Part shown: in pieces, positions 21,160-33,019 of the stretch
Layout of the letters: every line of letters begins with the position of its first letter
Numbering within the stretch: the stretch's first letter is position 1
Origin: Rhodocyclales bacterium
GTDB taxonomy: Bacteria > Pseudomonadota > Gammaproteobacteria > Burkholderiales > Rhodocyclaceae
Length of the DNA stretch: 64,000 bases
Reading direction: 5' to 3'
Assembly (NCBI GenBank): GCA_016183655.1
Contig: JACPEH010000024.1
Location: 62,001-126,000 of the forward strand
Position numbers and translations under genes: made by a program
The notes under the pieces: model-generated
Database searches by the model: none
Told to the model about the DNA's origin: nothing
Seen by the model: only the letters and a program-made list of their open reading frames with translations

Positions 21160-22860
21160 ATGTTAGACAAGCTGATTTCCCGTTTTCGCAAGGAAGAAGA
21201 CGGCCATCCTCTCGCTTCCGAGAAAAGCATCGCCGCCACCTTGGCGGACATTCGTGCGGAAGAAGGGGAAGGGGCGGTGCTCGACGTCGACCACTGGCTG
21301 TCGAGTGCCGAGGACCTGGCGGCGGAGCTCGACGGCCCGGCCTTCCGTCGCGCCGTGGTTCGCCTGGACGAATTCGTGCAGGCGCCCCTGCAGGCGACCT
21401 GGTCGGCCTGGTTCAACGCGAAGCACCGTCTGCACCTGACCGACAAGGGCTGGCAGACCCTGATCGACCACTATGCCGCCGCCGCGCAAGCCTACGCGCT
21501 GTGCCTGGCCGACCCGCAGCTACCCGCGCTGGAGGACAAGACCCTGCTGCCGCGTCTTGCCGCGCGTGCCATGCGGGCGATGGTACTGGGCAAGAAGATG
21601 CAGCGTCTGCGTTATCGCGCTCCCGATCCCGCCTGGTGGGGCAAGGCCGGTCAGTTGCTGACCTGGGTGCGCGAGCGCGGGGCGAGCCAGGCGCAGGTGC
21701 AGGTCTATCCCGGCGAAGAGCCGAGCAGCGTCTGGCGCGAGTATCTCGCCGGCGTCTATCTCGAACTGGCGCCGCTCGACAGCATGCTGCAACGGCAGAT
21801 CGAGGTCGCCGATGCGCTGCTGCACCGCCATTCCGGGGCGCTCGTGGTGCGCGCCCAGCCGCTCGGCAGCGAGCTCTATTGCCTCGACCCGATGTCGCAG
21901 GGGCCTTTCCGCCGGGATGCGGCGCAGACCTATCCGCCGTCGGTCGGCTACATCGGCTTCGATGGCCTGCGCGCGCAGATCGTGCGCGTCGTCGCCCATT
22001 TGCGCAGCAGCCGCGACGGCAGCGTGCCGGACTGGCTCGCCTATCTGCACCTGCCGCCGGCGCAGCTGAAGGATGCCCTGCATCTGCTGGCGATGGCCTG
22101 GTCGGCGCATGCGCCGCAGCGCCGCCAGCAACGCAACGACACCCGCGGCGAGGCGCGCGCGGTATTCGGTTTCGGCCTGGTCCGACGCATGGCGGCGTGT
22201 TCCTCGCTGGCCCGTTCGGGGCGGCGGATCGACTACGACACCTATCTCGACCTGATGCGGCGCAACCGCTTCGGGACGGCCGAGGGAATTGCCGACGTGG
22301 AGGAGGTGGCTGCTGAGCCGGAGATTCCGGCGGACCCGCTCGACCTGCTGGAGCGACTGGAGCCGACGGGCAAGGGCGGGTTGATCGAGACCTGGCAGCT
22401 GCGCGACATCAGCGAGGGCGGCATCGGCGTCCAGTTGCCGCAATTGCAGGCGAAGCACGCGATCGGTCGGGTCGTCGGCTACCGGCTGGCAGGAGAGGTT
22501 GACTGGCGTGCGGGAATCATCCGCCGCCTCCGGCGCGACCCCTCGGCGCGCCTGCTGGCGGGGGTGGAGCGGCTGCCCGGGCTGCCCGTCTGCGCGCAGG
22601 TGAAACCCTTGCAGAAGATCGAGCGCGGCCCCTGGGCGGAGCTCCGCGAACTGGCCGGGCACGGCTTCACCGATGCCATCCTGCTCTCCGGGGCGCAGCA
22701 GGAGTTGCTGTTGCCGAAGGGGACCTTCGCTGCGGAGGCGTGCTATCGGCTGGTCGTCGAGGGGCAGTCGCGCAACGTCCGGCTGGCGACGCTCGTCGGC
22801 CAGGGCGACGACTATGACCGCGTCGCCTTCCAGGAAATCGCGACGCCGGACGAGTCCTGA
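21160..22860 (+). CDS. Large cytoplasmic protein with PilZ-like C-terminal region, function unknown
   Basis: A 566-residue protein without signal peptide or membrane segments. The N-terminal ~350 residues are helical and rich in Ala, Leu and Trp and match no family I recognise. The region around 395-450 contains LRDISEGGIGVQLPQL, which resembles the DxSxxG half of a PilZ c-di-GMP-binding motif; an Arg-rich patch (QRRQQRND, about 320) lies far upstream, so the RxxxR half is not in its usual place. AGAGGAG precedes the ATG. Given the many c-di-GMP proteins in the window, a receptor role is possible but not shown. Confidence 0.6.
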   Translation: MLDKLISRFRKEEDGHPLASEKSIAATLADIRAEEGEGAVLDVDHWLSSAEDLAAELDGPAFRRAVVRLDEFVQAPLQATWSAWFNAKHRLHLTDKGWQTLIDHYAAAAQAYALCLADPQLPALEDKTLLPRLAARAMRAMVLGKKMQRLRYRAPDPAWWGKAGQLLTWVRERGASQAQVQVYPGEEPSSVWREYLAGVYLELAPLDSMLQRQIEVADALLHRHSGALVVRAQPLGSELYCLDPMSQGPFRRDAAQTYPPSVGYIGFDGLRAQIVRVVAHLRSSRDGSVPDWLAYLHLPPAQLKDALHLLAMAWSAHAPQRRQQRNDTRGEARAVFGFGLVRRMAACSSLARSGRRIDYDTYLDLMRRNRFGTAEGIADVEEVAAEPEIPADPLDLLERLEPTGKGGLIETWQLRDISEGGIGVQLPQLQAKHAIGRVVGYRLAGEVDWRAGIIRRLRRDPSARLLAGVERLPGLPVCAQVKPLQKIERGPWAELRELAGHGFTDAILLSGAQQELLLPKGTFAAEACYRLVVEGQSRNVRLATLVGQGDDYDRVAFQEIATPDES

Positions 22861-22889
22861 CGCCTGCCGCCTGATTCCGGTCGGCGGAG

Positions 22890-24146
22890 TCAGCCCCTGA
22901 CGTTGCCGTCGCCGAGCACGATCCACTTCTGGCTGGTCAGCCCTTCCAGGCCGACCGGGCCGCGCGCGTGGATCTTGTCGGTGGAGATGCCGATCTCCGC
23001 CCCCAGCCCGTACTCGAAGCCGTCGGCGAAGCGCGTCGAGGCGTTGACCATCACCGACGCCGAGTCGACCTCGCGCAGGAAGCGCATAGCCGCCGTGTGG
23101 TTCTCGCTGACGATGGCGTCCGTGTGATGTGAGGAGTAGCGGTTGATGTGCTCGATCGCCTCGTCCAGCCCGGCGACGACCTTGACCGAGATGATCGGCG
23201 CCAGGTATTCGGTGGCGTAATCCTCTTCCGTCGCCGCCTTCGCTTCCTTCACCAGCGCCTGCGTCTCCGCGCAGCCGCGGATCTCGACGCCCTTGGCCGT
23301 CAGCATCGCCGCGATCGGCGGCAGCAGCTCGGCGGCGCGCGCACGCGCGACGAGCAGCGACTCGGCGGTGTTGCAGGTGCCGTAGCGCTGCGTCTTGGCG
23401 TTCTCGACGATCGCGAGCGCCTTCGCCGCATCGGCGGCGTCGTCGAGATAGACGTGGCAGTTGCCGTCGAGGTGCTGGATCATCGGCACCCGCGATTCGG
23501 CGAGCAGGCGCGAGATCAGGCCCTTGCCGCCGCGCGGCACGATCACGTCGACGAATTCGCGCATGGTGATCAGCTCGCCGACCGCGGCGCGGTCGGTGGT
23601 GTCGATCACCTGCACCACGGTGTCGGGCAGCCCGGCGGCGGCCAGGCCTTCGCGCACGCAGGCGGCGATCACGCGGTTGCTGCGGATCGCCTCCGAGCCG
23701 CCGCGCAGGATCGCCGCGTTGCCGGACTTCAGGCACAGCGCGGCGGCGTCCGCCGTCACGTTCGGCCGTGCCTCGTAGATGATGCCGATGACGCCGAGCG
23801 GCACGCGCATCTTGCCGACCTGGATGCCGGACGGGCGGAACTTGACGTCGCTGATCTCGCCGATCGGATCGGGCAGCGCGGCGACCTGCTCGACGCCTTC
23901 GGCCATCGCCGCGATGCCCTTCTCGGACAGCGTCAGGCGATCGAGCATCGCCGCTTCCAGGCCGGCGGCGCGGGCGGCGTCCAGATCCTCGCGGTTGGCC
24001 GCGAGCAGGGCGGCGGCGTCGCGCCGGATGGCGGCGGCAATCGCCGCCAGCGCCCGGTTCTTCTGGCCGGTATCGGCACGGGCGGCGGCGCGCGACGCCG
24101 CGCGCGCCTGGCGGCCGATGGTCTGCATGTATTCCCGGATATCCAT
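22890..24146 (-). CDS. proA: Glutamate-5-semialdehyde dehydrogenase (gamma-glutamyl phosphate reductase)
   Basis: A 418-residue aldehyde dehydrogenase-fold enzyme of normal length. The catalytic Cys258 lies in YGTCNTAES. The conserved [17 protein letters not shown] and IVPRGGKGL segments are diagnostic of ProA. It reduces gamma-glutamyl phosphate to glutamate semialdehyde in proline synthesis, with NADPH. It lies downstream of the leuS-lptE-holA set on the same strand, but a small plus-strand gene separates it from holA, so it must have its own promoter. Confidence 0.97.
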   Translation of the reverse strand: MDIREYMQTIGRQARAASRAAARADTGQKNRALAAIAAAIRRDAAALLAANREDLDAARAAGLEAAMLDRLTLSEKGIAAMAEGVEQVAALPDPIGEISDVKFRPSGIQVGKMRVPLGVIGIIYEARPNVTADAAALCLKSGNAAILRGGSEAIRSNRVIAACVREGLAAAGLPDTVVQVIDTTDRAAVGELITMREFVDVIVPRGGKGLISRLLAESRVPMIQHLDGNCHVYLDDAADAAKALAIVENAKTQRYGTCNTAESLLVARARAAELLPPIAAMLTAKGVEIRGCAETQALVKEAKAATEEDYATEYLAPIISVKVVAGLDEAIEHINRYSSHHTDAIVSENHTAAMRFLREVDSASVMVNASTRFADGFEYGLGAEIGISTDKIHARGPVGLEGLTSQKWIVLGDGNVRG

Positions 24147-24262
24147 GATCTTGCGTCTTCGTCAAAGCAAAAAAAGGATTATAGCTGGCCGCCCTGATAG
24201 AATCGCGCCGGGAACTCTTTGCCGGGATTAAACTCTCACGCGAAAGTCGGAGAGTATCGAAG

Positions 24263-24514
24263 ATGGAAAAGAAACTCATTCTCCCCACCGAAGTGAAGGT
24301 CTGTGCGACCTGCAGCTATTGGGACGGGGAACGCCAAGTCGACGAGGAACTCAACCTGGTCGTCGTTGCCGAGGAATGCCGGGGCGAATGCCTGGTGCGC
24401 GAAACGCAGTGCGACGCGTTGCATGACGTCCGTACGCTGCCCAATTGCGCCTGGGAAACGCTGGAAACCGACGATCCCGACGACGATGCCAGCGAGGCCC
24501 GTACTGGCACCTGA
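24263..24514 (+). CDS. Small Cys-rich protein of unknown function
   Basis: An 83-residue acidic protein with Cys in a pattern that suggests a metal site: CATCSYW (positions 13 and 16), CRGEC (38 and 42), and two later Cys. The C-terminus is very acidic (ETDDPDDDASE). The ATG follows a GGAG site, and a TAGAAT hexamer lies at 24198-24203. It is divergent from proA and convergent with holA. I do not recognise the family; the composition is coding-like and clearly not a shadow of another gene. Zinc binding is inference from the Cys pairs. Confidence 0.7.
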   Translation: MEKKLILPTEVKVCATCSYWDGERQVDEELNLVVVAEECRGECLVRETQCDALHDVRTLPNCAWETLETDDPDDDASEARTGT

Positions 24515-24534
24515 AGGACCCGGAGGGTGTTGGT

Positions 24535-25545
24535 TCAGCGGGCCGGAGCAGCGAGCTTCAGGCCCAGGCGGAGGAATTCGTTCCAGACGTCGCCGCCGGC
24601 CAGCCCCTTGATCATGCGGTCCAGCTGTCCCGCCTGCGCCAGCGCTTCCCGCGCCTGTTCCAGGCTCAGCCGCCCGACTGCCTTTTTTATCAAGCCCTGA
24701 CGTACTCCCCAGACCCGCGCATCGCGCAGCAAGCCGTCGAGCGGTTGTCCTTCCGCCAGCCCGCCGCGGATCTGGGCCAGCGCCCGCACTTCCTCGGTGA
24801 TCGCCCACAGCACCAGCGGCGGCGCCTCGCCTTCCTGCTTCAGGCCGTCCAGCGTGCGGGCGAGCCGGGTGACGTCGCCGGCGAGCAGCGCTTCGCGCAG
24901 GCCGTCGAGGTCGAAGCGGGCGACGTTGAGCACCGCCTCGCTGACCTGTGCCAGCGTCAGCTGCCCCTTCGGATAGAGCAGGCCGAGCTTGCGGATTTCC
25001 TGTTGCGCGGCGAGCAGGTTGCCTTCGACGCGCTCGGCAATGAAGGCCAGCGCCTCGCGCTCCGCAGTCTGTTCCTGGCGGCGCAGGCGGTTGGCGATCC
25101 AGCCCGGCAGCTCGGCCAGCGACGGTGCGGCCAGCTTGATCGCGACGCCGGCGTTGCCGAGGGCGGTGACCCAGCTCGCCTTCTCGTCCTTCCAGTCGAG
25201 CGCCGGCAGCGTCACCAGCAGCACCGTGTCGGGGCCGCAGCGCTCGCAGTATTCCTGCAGTGCGGCGCTGCCTTCGCGCCCCGGCTTGCCGGTCGGGATG
25301 CGCAGGTCGATCAGCTTCCTGCCGCCGAACAGCGACAGGTTGCCGGCGGCCTGCAGCAGCTGGTTCCAGTCGAAGCCGGCGAGGGCAGTGAGCACTTCGC
25401 GTTCGTCGAAGCCCTGCTTGCGCGCGGCGGCGCGGATCGCGTCGGCGGCCTCGATGACCAGCAGCGGCTCGTCGCCCCAGACGACGTAGACCGGCTTCAG
25501 CGGCCCGCCGAGATGGGCGTCGAGCTGCTCGCCCTTGAGTTGCAT
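24535..25545 (-). CDS. holA: DNA polymerase III delta subunit
   Basis: A 336-residue clamp-loader subunit. The N-terminus MQLKGEQLDAHLGGPLKPVY followed by VVWGDEPLLVIEAADAIR is typical of HolA, and the AAA-like fold lacks a functional Walker A as expected. It opens the beta clamp as part of the DnaX complex. It lies 65 bases downstream of lptE in the leuS-lptE-holA operon. The conserved order strengthens the call. Confidence 0.95.
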   Translation of the reverse strand: MQLKGEQLDAHLGGPLKPVYVVWGDEPLLVIEAADAIRAAARKQGFDEREVLTALAGFDWNQLLQAAGNLSLFGGRKLIDLRIPTGKPGREGSAALQEYCERCGPDTVLLVTLPALDWKDEKASWVTALGNAGVAIKLAAPSLAELPGWIANRLRRQEQTAEREALAFIAERVEGNLLAAQQEIRKLGLLYPKGQLTLAQVSEAVLNVARFDLDGLREALLAGDVTRLARTLDGLKQEGEAPPLVLWAITEEVRALAQIRGGLAEGQPLDGLLRDARVWGVRQGLIKKAVGRLSLEQAREALAQAGQLDRMIKGLAGGDVWNEFLRLGLKLAAPAR

Positions 25546-25610
25546 CTCAGGCCTCCCGCCGGGCCACCCGACGGGCGGCCTGCGCGAACATGGCGTGCGG
25601 GGAGTTCACC

Positions 25611-26120
25611 CTAGTGGCTTTCCTGCGGGACGGTCGGCTTGACCGTGGCCAGGCGGCGCAACACCTGCTGCACGAGGTCGTTCTCCATGTCGCGCCAGAG
25701 GATCAGTTCTTCCTGTTCCTTGGCGAGCACCGCCGAGTCGTCGTAGGTCAGGTCGCGGGTCAGCTCGATGCCGGTGGTCGGCACCAGGTCGCGGCCCTTC
25801 GGGTCGACCACACGGTAGGCGAAGCGGTAGCGCAGGCGCACCTCGCGGACGCGGCCGGAGGTGTTCAGCGAGAGGATCTGCCGTTCGCGCAGGTCGGCGG
25901 TCTGGATGAAGCTGCCCTGCGCCTCCTCGCGCGTGTCGACCAGGCGCGTACCGTTGCCGGCGCGGATCTGCCGCTTCAGCCCGGCGCCGATCACCGAGGC
26001 GTCGGGCAGCGCGATGTGCAGGCTCTCGTAGGGCAGGTTGTAGGCGCCGCGCAGCTGGAAGCCGCAGGCCGAAAGCAGCAGCGAAAGAGCCAGGGTCAGG
26101 CAGGCGAGAGCGGCGCGCAT
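25611..26120 (-). CDS. lptE: LPS-assembly lipoprotein LptE
   Basis: A 169-residue lipoprotein. The lipobox LSAC places the acylated Cys at residue 19, after a hydrophobic signal. The mature start CGFQLRGAYNLPYESLHIAL is typical of LptE (RlpB). It plugs the LptD barrel and helps insert lipopolysaccharide into the outer membrane. It lies 10 bases downstream of leuS and upstream of holA, the conserved proteobacterial arrangement. Confidence 0.93.
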   Translation of the reverse strand: MRAALACLTLALSLLLSACGFQLRGAYNLPYESLHIALPDASVIGAGLKRQIRAGNGTRLVDTREEAQGSFIQTADLRERQILSLNTSGRVREVRLRYRFAYRVVDPKGRDLVPTTGIELTRDLTYDDSAVLAKEQEELILWRDMENDLVQQVLRRLATVKPTVPQESH

Positions 26121-26130
26121 GCGGGTTTCC

Positions 26131-28890
<2,760 letters not shown>

Positions 28891-28923
28891 TTAGAATCCG
28901 CCAACTTTCTGCCGGGGGTGGTG

Positions 28924-29832
28924 ATGGGTCTGCGAATGGGTTTCTTGCGTATGGTTCATGCGCTGCGCGCGCTGGGCGCCGTCGGGCTGTTGGCCGCGGC
29001 GGTTGGCGCGCACGCCGCCGCCTCCTTCGTGCAGGTCGAGGCGGTGCAGCCGCCGGCCTGGGTCGAACGCGGCGAGCAGCGTCTGCCGCTGGTCGTCGGC
29101 CAGCGCCTGAACAACCGCGACCGGGTCCTTACCGGCGGCGATGCCCGCGTGCTGCTGCGGCTGTCGGAGGGCAGCGCGGTCAAGCTCGGGGCGAATGCCA
29201 GCCTGCGTCTCGATGCGCTCGGCGAGCGCGAGCGCGGCGTGTTCACCGCGGCCTTCGACGTGGCCAAAGGGGCTTTCCGCTTCACCACCGGCGTCTTCAA
29301 CCGCTTCCAGGACCGGCGCGCGGTCAACGTGCGCATCGCCACCGTCACCGCCGGCATCCGCGGTACCGACCTGTGGGGGAGTTCCGACGCCGAGCGGGAT
29401 CTGGTCTGCCTGATCGAGGGCCGGATCACGGTGACCCACCCGGAAGCCGAGGCGGTGTCGATGAGCGAGCCGATGAGCTTCTACGTTGCGCCCAAGGGGC
29501 AGCTGCCGCTGCCGGTCGCCGCCGTCGATCCCGGCCAGTTGGCGCAATGGGCGCAGGAAACGGAGCTGCAGCCGGCGGCGCCGGTGTTCCGCCCGCGGGG
29601 GCGCTGGCAGGTCCTCGCCGGCGTCGCCGACAGCGAGGAGGCGGCGCTGGCGCTGTACGACCGGATCCGCGCTGCCGGTTATCCGGCGCGGATCCGGCCG
29701 CAGGCGGCCGGTGAAGGCGGCTATCGCTACGCCCTGCTGGTGCCCCGGCTCGCCTCGCGCGCCGATGCCGAGGCGCTGGCCGCGCGCCTGCGTCTCGAAC
29801 TCGGGCTGGAGGCGACGCGGGCGACCCGCTGA
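28924..29832 (+). CDS. Secreted FecR-domain protein with SPOR-like C-terminus
   Basis: A 302-residue exported protein. The N-terminus is a signal peptide (cut after AHAAA, about residue 30). The FecR-type domain follows: QRLNNRDRVLTGGDARVLL, then LGANASLRLD and TVTAGIRGTDLWG. The C-terminal ~75 residues (WQVLAGVADSEEAALALYDRI onward) look like a SPOR domain, which usually binds denuded peptidoglycan. ATG 28924 is preceded by GGGGGTGG; a TAGAAT hexamer lies near 28891. It diverges from leuS. FecR here is not the iron sensor: no sigma factor or TonB receptor is next to it. Confidence 0.8.
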   Translation: MGLRMGFLRMVHALRALGAVGLLAAAVGAHAAASFVQVEAVQPPAWVERGEQRLPLVVGQRLNNRDRVLTGGDARVLLRLSEGSAVKLGANASLRLDALGERERGVFTAAFDVAKGAFRFTTGVFNRFQDRRAVNVRIATVTAGIRGTDLWGSSDAERDLVCLIEGRITVTHPEAEAVSMSEPMSFYVAPKGQLPLPVAAVDPGQLAQWAQETELQPAAPVFRPRGRWQVLAGVADSEEAALALYDRIRAAGYPARIRPQAAGEGGYRYALLVPRLASRADAEALAARLRLELGLEATRATR

Positions 29833-30012
29833 CCCGTGACTATCGGGTAGGGGCGCGGAACGGCGCCGTCGGGCGTCGCTGCTGCGTCGAATTGCCCGGA
29901 AGGATCGGGAATGTTCCGGGGGCGGTGCCGGAAGACTCCGGTGACCCGCGGCGCTGCGGTGCGCCGCCGGGGCCGGAAGCGGGGAAAAAGCAGGGAGAAA
30001 TACGGGGGCCAA

Positions 30013-30031
30013 AAGCGGCGTCAGGCCGCTT
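30013..30031 (-). terminator. Terminator overlapping the stop codon of the 110-residue gene
   Basis: AAGCGGC (30013-30019) pairs with GCCGCTT (30025-30031). On the minus strand the hairpin ends in TTTT. The TGA of the upstream gene (30021-30023) falls in the loop. Confidence 0.6.
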
Positions 30032-30353
30032 TCTTCTGGTTGTTGACGAAGCTTTCCCAGTTGTTCCGCCACAGGCGGTAGGTGCTTTCGGCAGCGATCA
30101 GGCTGAGGCTGGCCATGCGCGCCTGATGGCGCCACATCCAGGTGACGGTGGCGCCGGGAAGCGGGCAGCGGCCGGATTCTTCCTCGACCAGGCTGACGAA
30201 GCGCTCGACCGAGAGGCGGAAGAATTCGGAGCTGTCGTGGTTGCCGACGATCAGCGCGGCTTCTCCGGCGGCGCGGCGCCACAGCTTGAGGGCGAGGGCT
30301 TCGCCGATGCCTGCACGCTTGGCGATCCACGGTAGTATTTTCGGTGCTTTCAT
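30021..30353 (-). CDS. Conserved hypothetical protein, 110 residues
   Basis: A soluble 110-residue basic protein that starts MKAPKILPWIAKRAGIGE after a strong AAAGGAGAA site. It is rich in aromatic residues and helices (EFFRLSVERFVSLVEEE; WRHQARMASLSLIAAE). No signal peptide or membrane segment is seen. The upstream in-frame ATG at 30431 is rejected because the Shine-Dalgarno sits before 30353. I do not recognise a characterised family. It diverges from uvrD across an intergenic region full of palindromes, and ends in a clean terminator, so it is a single-gene transcription unit. Confidence 0.75.
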   Translation of the reverse strand: MKAPKILPWIAKRAGIGEALALKLWRRAAGEAALIVGNHDSSEFFRLSVERFVSLVEEESGRCPLPGATVTWMWRHQARMASLSLIAAESTYRLWRNNWESFVNNQKKAA

Positions 30354-30430
30354 TTGTCTGTTCTCCTTTCGTTTTGGCGGTTGGCCAAGCTTCACAACCG
30401 TGCCTTGTGGGCAGGGTTTTGTGCAACGCA

Positions 30431-30542
30431 ACGTAATTCTACGTTATTTTGTCTGACAAGCTTATGGAAAGTTCCACAATTGCTTGTTAACCCGTTTTTG
30501 TGCATTGCCGTATAAAACGCGTCAACCAAGGGTCGGGTTGAC
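30431..30542. promoter_or_regulatory. Cluster of palindromes between the hypothetical gene and uvrD
   Basis: Three inverted repeats sit within 46 bases: ACGTA-N4-TACGT (30431-30444), TTGTC-T-GACAA (30449-30459) and TGGAA-AG-TTCCA (30465-30476). A fourth, GTCAACC-N8-GGTTGAC (30521-30542), lies just before a TATAAT at 30550-30555. The region is AT-richer than its surroundings and separates divergent genes, so it probably holds both promoters and operator sites. No known operator consensus was recognised with confidence. Confidence 0.45.
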
Positions 30543-30585
30543 TGCCGGCTATAATCCGCGCGCCCCCCACCGGAAACTTTGATCC

Positions 30586-32802
30586 ATGTCTGATTTGCTC
30601 GCTAATCTCAATCCGGAGCAGCTCGCTGCCGTCACCCTGCCGCCGCAGCATGCGCTGATCCTTGCCGGCGCTGGCAGCGGAAAGACGCGAGTGCTTACTA
30701 CGCGTATTGCGTGGCTATTGTCTACCGGGCAGGTCGGGCCGCAGGGGATTCTGGCGGTGACCTTCACCAACAAGGCGGCCAGGGAAATGCAGGCGCGGCT
30801 GTCGGCGATGCTGCCGGTGAATACCCGCGCGATGTGGATCGGCACCTTCCACGGCCTGTGCAACCGGCTGCTGCGGGCGCACCACCGCGAGGCGGGGCTG
30901 CCGGCGCTGTTCCAGATCCTCGACTCCGGCGACCAGCAGTCGGCGGTGAAGCGCATGCTGAAGAACCTCAACGTCGACGACGAGAAGTTCCCGCCGCGCG
31001 AGCTGTGCCACTTCATCAACGCGCACAAGGAACAGGGCGTGCGCGCCGCCCAGGCCGAGGTTTTCGACGACTACACGCGGCGGCGCGTCGAGCTCTACGC
31101 CGAGTACGAGGCACAGTGCCAGCGCGAGGGGGTGGTCGACTTCGCCGAACTGCTGCTGCGCACCTACGAACTGCTGGTGCGCAACGAGCCGCTGCGCCAG
31201 CACTACCAGCAGCGCTTCCGCCACATCCTGGTCGACGAGTTCCAGGACACCAACGTGCTGCAGTACAAGTGGCTGAAGCTCTTGGCCAACTACGGCGCCG
31301 ACGACGGCGCCAAGCTGTTTGCGGTGGGCGACGACGACCAGTCGATCTACGCCTTCCGCGGTGCCGAGGTCGGCAACATGCGCGACTTCGAGCGCGAGTT
31401 CCGCGTCGCTTCGGTGATCCGGCTGGAGCAGAACTACCGCTCGCACGGCAACATCCTGGAAGCGGCCAACGCCATCATCAAGCACAACCGCGGCCGGCTC
31501 GGCAAGAACCTGTGGACCGACGCCGGCGCCGGCGAACCGATCCGCGTCTTCGAAGGCTTCTCCGACCTCGACGAGGCGCGCTTCATCGTCGACGAATGCC
31601 GCGAGCTGATCCGCGAGGGCATCTCGCGCAACCAGATCGCGCTGCTCTACCGCTCCAACGCACAGTCGCGCGTCCTCGAACACCAGCTGTTCACCGCCGG
31701 CATCCCGTACCGCGTCTATGGTGGCCTGCGCTTCTTCGAGCGCCAGGAGATCAAGCACGCGCTCGCCTACCTGCGCCTGATCGCCAACCCGGACGACGAC
31801 ACCGCCTTTGCCCGCGTCGTCAATTTCCCGGCGCGCGGCATCGGCGCCCGCTCGCAGGAGAACCTGCAGGCGGCGGCGCACCAGGCCAACTCGTCGCTCT
31901 ACAACGCCGCCGCCTCGCTCACCGGCAAGGCCGGCGCCTCGGTCGGCGCCTTCATCCGGCTGGTCGAGGAACTGCGCCGCGACACCGACCAGCTGCCGCT
32001 GCCGGAGATGATCGAGCACGTCGTCGAGAAATCCGGCCTGCGCCAGCACTACCTCGCCGAAAAGGAGGGCCAGGAGCGGCTGGAAAACCTCGATGAACTG
32101 ATCAACGCCGCCGTCAGCTTCGTGCAGGAGGAAAGCGGCGGCGACCTCGCGGCGCGCGGGGAGGCCGGCGATCTCGCCGCCTTCCTGACGCACGCCTCGC
32201 TCGAATCCGGCGAGCACCAGGCGCTCGAAGGCGACGAGGCGCTGCAGCTGATGACCGTGCATGCGGCGAAGGGGCTGGAGTTCGACATCGTCTTCCTGTC
32301 CGGGCTGGAGCAGGGGCTGTTCCCGCACGAGAACGCGGCGCAGGAGCGCGAGGGGCTGGAGGAAGAGCGCCGGCTGATGTACGTCGCGGTGACGCGGGCC
32401 AGGAAGCGCCTCTACCTCTCCTGGGCGCAGACGCGGATGCTGCACGGGCAGACGCGCTACTGCGTCGCCTCGTCCTTCTTCGACGAGATCCCGGACGAAC
32501 TGCTGCGCCGGATCAACCCGGTCAGCAAGCCGGCCTACGAAACGTACAGCGGGCCGCGCGCCAGCGGCGGCTGGGGCGGCGGGGGTGGTGGCGGCCGGGC
32601 GGCCGCGCCGCAGGCGGCCGCGGTCGCGGCCGGCCTGCCCAACGGCCTGCGCATCGGCATGAACGTGCAGCACGCCAAGTTCGGCTTCGGCGTCATCGTC
32701 TCCGCCGAGGGGCGCGGCGCCGACGCGCGCGTGCAGGTCAATTTCGGCGGCGCCGGCATGAAGTGGCTGGCGCTCGAATACGCCAAGCTGACGCCGGCCT
32801 GA
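30586..32802 (+). CDS. uvrD: ATP-dependent DNA helicase UvrD (helicase II)
   Basis: A 738-residue superfamily 1A helicase. Walker A is AGAGSGKT at 27-34; the Q motif (LNPEQLAAV), VTFTNKAAREM (motif Ia), LVDEFQDTN (Walker B), VGDDDQSIYAFRGA (motif III) and VTRARKRLYL (motif VI) follow in order. The C-terminal tail (QHAKFGFGVI; VNFGGAGMKWL) is the UvrD/PcrA-type module, separated by a Gly-rich linker. It unwinds DNA in nucleotide-excision and mismatch repair. Rep is the main alternative, but the tail favours UvrD. TATAAT at 30550-30555 is the likely -10. Confidence 0.94.
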   Translation: MSDLLANLNPEQLAAVTLPPQHALILAGAGSGKTRVLTTRIAWLLSTGQVGPQGILAVTFTNKAAREMQARLSAMLPVNTRAMWIGTFHGLCNRLLRAHHREAGLPALFQILDSGDQQSAVKRMLKNLNVDDEKFPPRELCHFINAHKEQGVRAAQAEVFDDYTRRRVELYAEYEAQCQREGVVDFAELLLRTYELLVRNEPLRQHYQQRFRHILVDEFQDTNVLQYKWLKLLANYGADDGAKLFAVGDDDQSIYAFRGAEVGNMRDFEREFRVASVIRLEQNYRSHGNILEAANAIIKHNRGRLGKNLWTDAGAGEPIRVFEGFSDLDEARFIVDECRELIREGISRNQIALLYRSNAQSRVLEHQLFTAGIPYRVYGGLRFFERQEIKHALAYLRLIANPDDDTAFARVVNFPARGIGARSQENLQAAAHQANSSLYNAAASLTGKAGASVGAFIRLVEELRRDTDQLPLPEMIEHVVEKSGLRQHYLAEKEGQERLENLDELINAAVSFVQEESGGDLAARGEAGDLAAFLTHASLESGEHQALEGDEALQLMTVHAAKGLEFDIVFLSGLEQGLFPHENAAQEREGLEEERRLMYVAVTRARKRLYLSWAQTRMLHGQTRYCVASSFFDEIPDELLRRINPVSKPAYETYSGPRASGGWGGGGGGGRAAAPQAAAVAAGLPNGLRIGMNVQHAKFGFGVIVSAEGRGADARVQVNFGGAGMKWLALEYAKLTPA

Positions 32803-33019
32803 GCCGCGCGCACCCCGGCTGAAGCCGCCGCGCTTCATCCACCGAAACCCGGGACAAGGCTGTGGATAGCCTGTGGACAGGGGCGCCAGGTGCCTGTTGC
32901 CAATGGCTTTATCGGCCTTGCCCAAAAAGCGGGCAGCGGCTAGGCTTTTCGCTTTCCCCACCGTCGCTCGGACGCAGGCCCGGCGACGCCCCCCATAGCG
33001 AACAATACGGAGAACAACC

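Noticed and set aside
30536..30555. TTGACT and TATAAT before uvrD read as a -35/-10 pair
   Set aside because: Only 6 bp separate them, too short for a sigma-70 promoter; TTGAC is better explained as half of the inverted repeat.
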